Of a DNA stretch of 6,380 nucleotides, positions 6,259 to 6,380 are shown piece by piece. Under the pieces are notes generated by a model. That model did no database searches, had not been told where the DNA came from, and saw only the letters and a program-made list of their open reading frames with translations. This stretch comes from Rhodoferax sp. (GTDB taxonomy: Bacteria; Pseudomonadota; Gammaproteobacteria; Burkholderiales; Burkholderiaceae_C), in the NCBI GenBank assembly GCA_028292305.1, contig JAQGMQ010000509.1:1-6380 (forward strand), in the 5' to 3' direction. Each line of letters starts with the position of its first letter. Within the stretch, counting starts at the first letter, position 1. The position numbers were made by a program, and so were the translations under genes.

Positions 6259-6285
6259 CACCTAATATCGACGCAAGTCGTAGAG

Positions 6286-6317
6286 AAAAGCCGCTAAGGA
6301 ATTAGCGGCTTTTTTTT
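6286..6317 (+). terminator. intrinsic terminator of tRNA-Leu
   Basis: Arms GCCGCTAA (6290-6297) and TTAGCGGC (6302-6309) pair over 8 bases around a GGAA loop and are followed by eight T residues (6310-6317). Four A residues before the stem (6286-6289) extend the pairing and would give a short T-run in the opposite direction. It lies 31 bases after the tRNA and ends a single-gene transcript. Confidence 0.95.
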
Positions 6318-6380
6318 GCCCGCGCGCAGGCAAAAGATCGGCGCAGGACCAAAGAGTCATCGGCACAGGACTTGTCCCGT
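6318..6380. other. end of window after the tRNA terminator, no gene seen; imperfect direct repeat
   Basis: There is no supported coding frame in this remainder. It holds two near-identical 13-base segments, ATCGGCGCAGGAC (6337-6349) and ATCGGCACAGGAC (6359-6371), with one mismatch and a 22-base period. Their role cannot be told because the window stops here. Confidence 0.5.

Noticed and set aside
3906..6305. 799-codon open frame on the plus strand covering rnr and the tRNA
   Set aside because: It is antisense to a clear RNase R and runs through tRNA-Leu. Its composition (His, Gly, Val, Gln rich) is typical of the mirror frame of a GC-rich gene, and it has no recognisable domain.
1..6380. CRISPR array, insertion sequence, phage or defence genes
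   Set aside because: There are no regularly spaced repeats, transposase, integrase, nuclease-defence or toxin motifs; every gene is ordinary metabolism, RNA turnover or translation.

Overview
The window looks like chromosome from a GC-rich beta-proteobacterium, most likely Burkholderiales and Comamonadaceae-like (Variovorax, Acidovorax or Polaromonas relatives). This rests on the high third-position GC, the style of the RNase R and kynureninase proteins, and the rnr/tRNA-Leu arrangement. It is an inference from remembered protein character, not a database match. All protein genes lie on the minus strand, and a single tRNA gene lies on the plus strand at the right end.

Reading the minus strand from right to left, the first gene is rnr (RNase R, about 3759-6047). 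It is divergent from tRNA-Leu(CAG) (6174-6258), which carries an encoded CCA and its own terminator. rnr ends in a strong intrinsic terminator (3704-3736). Only 23 bases later comes a short-chain dehydrogenase/reductase (2925-3680) with a good ribosome binding site, followed by a second strong terminator (2871-2903). After a short AT-rich promoter/operator-like stretch (2804-2852) comes a compact three-gene unit: a GntR/FCD regulator (1976-2803), kynureninase kynU (656-1951, 24 bases downstream), and an alpha/beta hydrolase (1-651, 4 bases further on) that runs off the left edge.

The three-gene unit reads as a kynurenine (tryptophan degradation) operon. KynU cleaves kynurenine to anthranilate and alanine. 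The hydrolase, with an HGG-C-W oxyanion motif and a GHSAGG nucleophile elbow, may supply kynurenine formamidase activity from a fold unlike the usual bacterial KynB. The GntR protein is the obvious candidate regulator. The regulator has a C-terminal basic tail with an AT-hook-like RGRP core, which is unusual for its family.

The oddities worth checking are these: rnr has no ATG, GTG or TTG in frame upstream of its first cold-shock domain; the SDR gene has no room for its own promoter after the rnr terminator; the GntR gene may be leaderless; and kynU lacks a visible Shine-Dalgarno sequence. I see no mobile element, CRISPR array, defence system or clearly new system. Apart from these points the region is ordinary housekeeping and catabolic chromosome.
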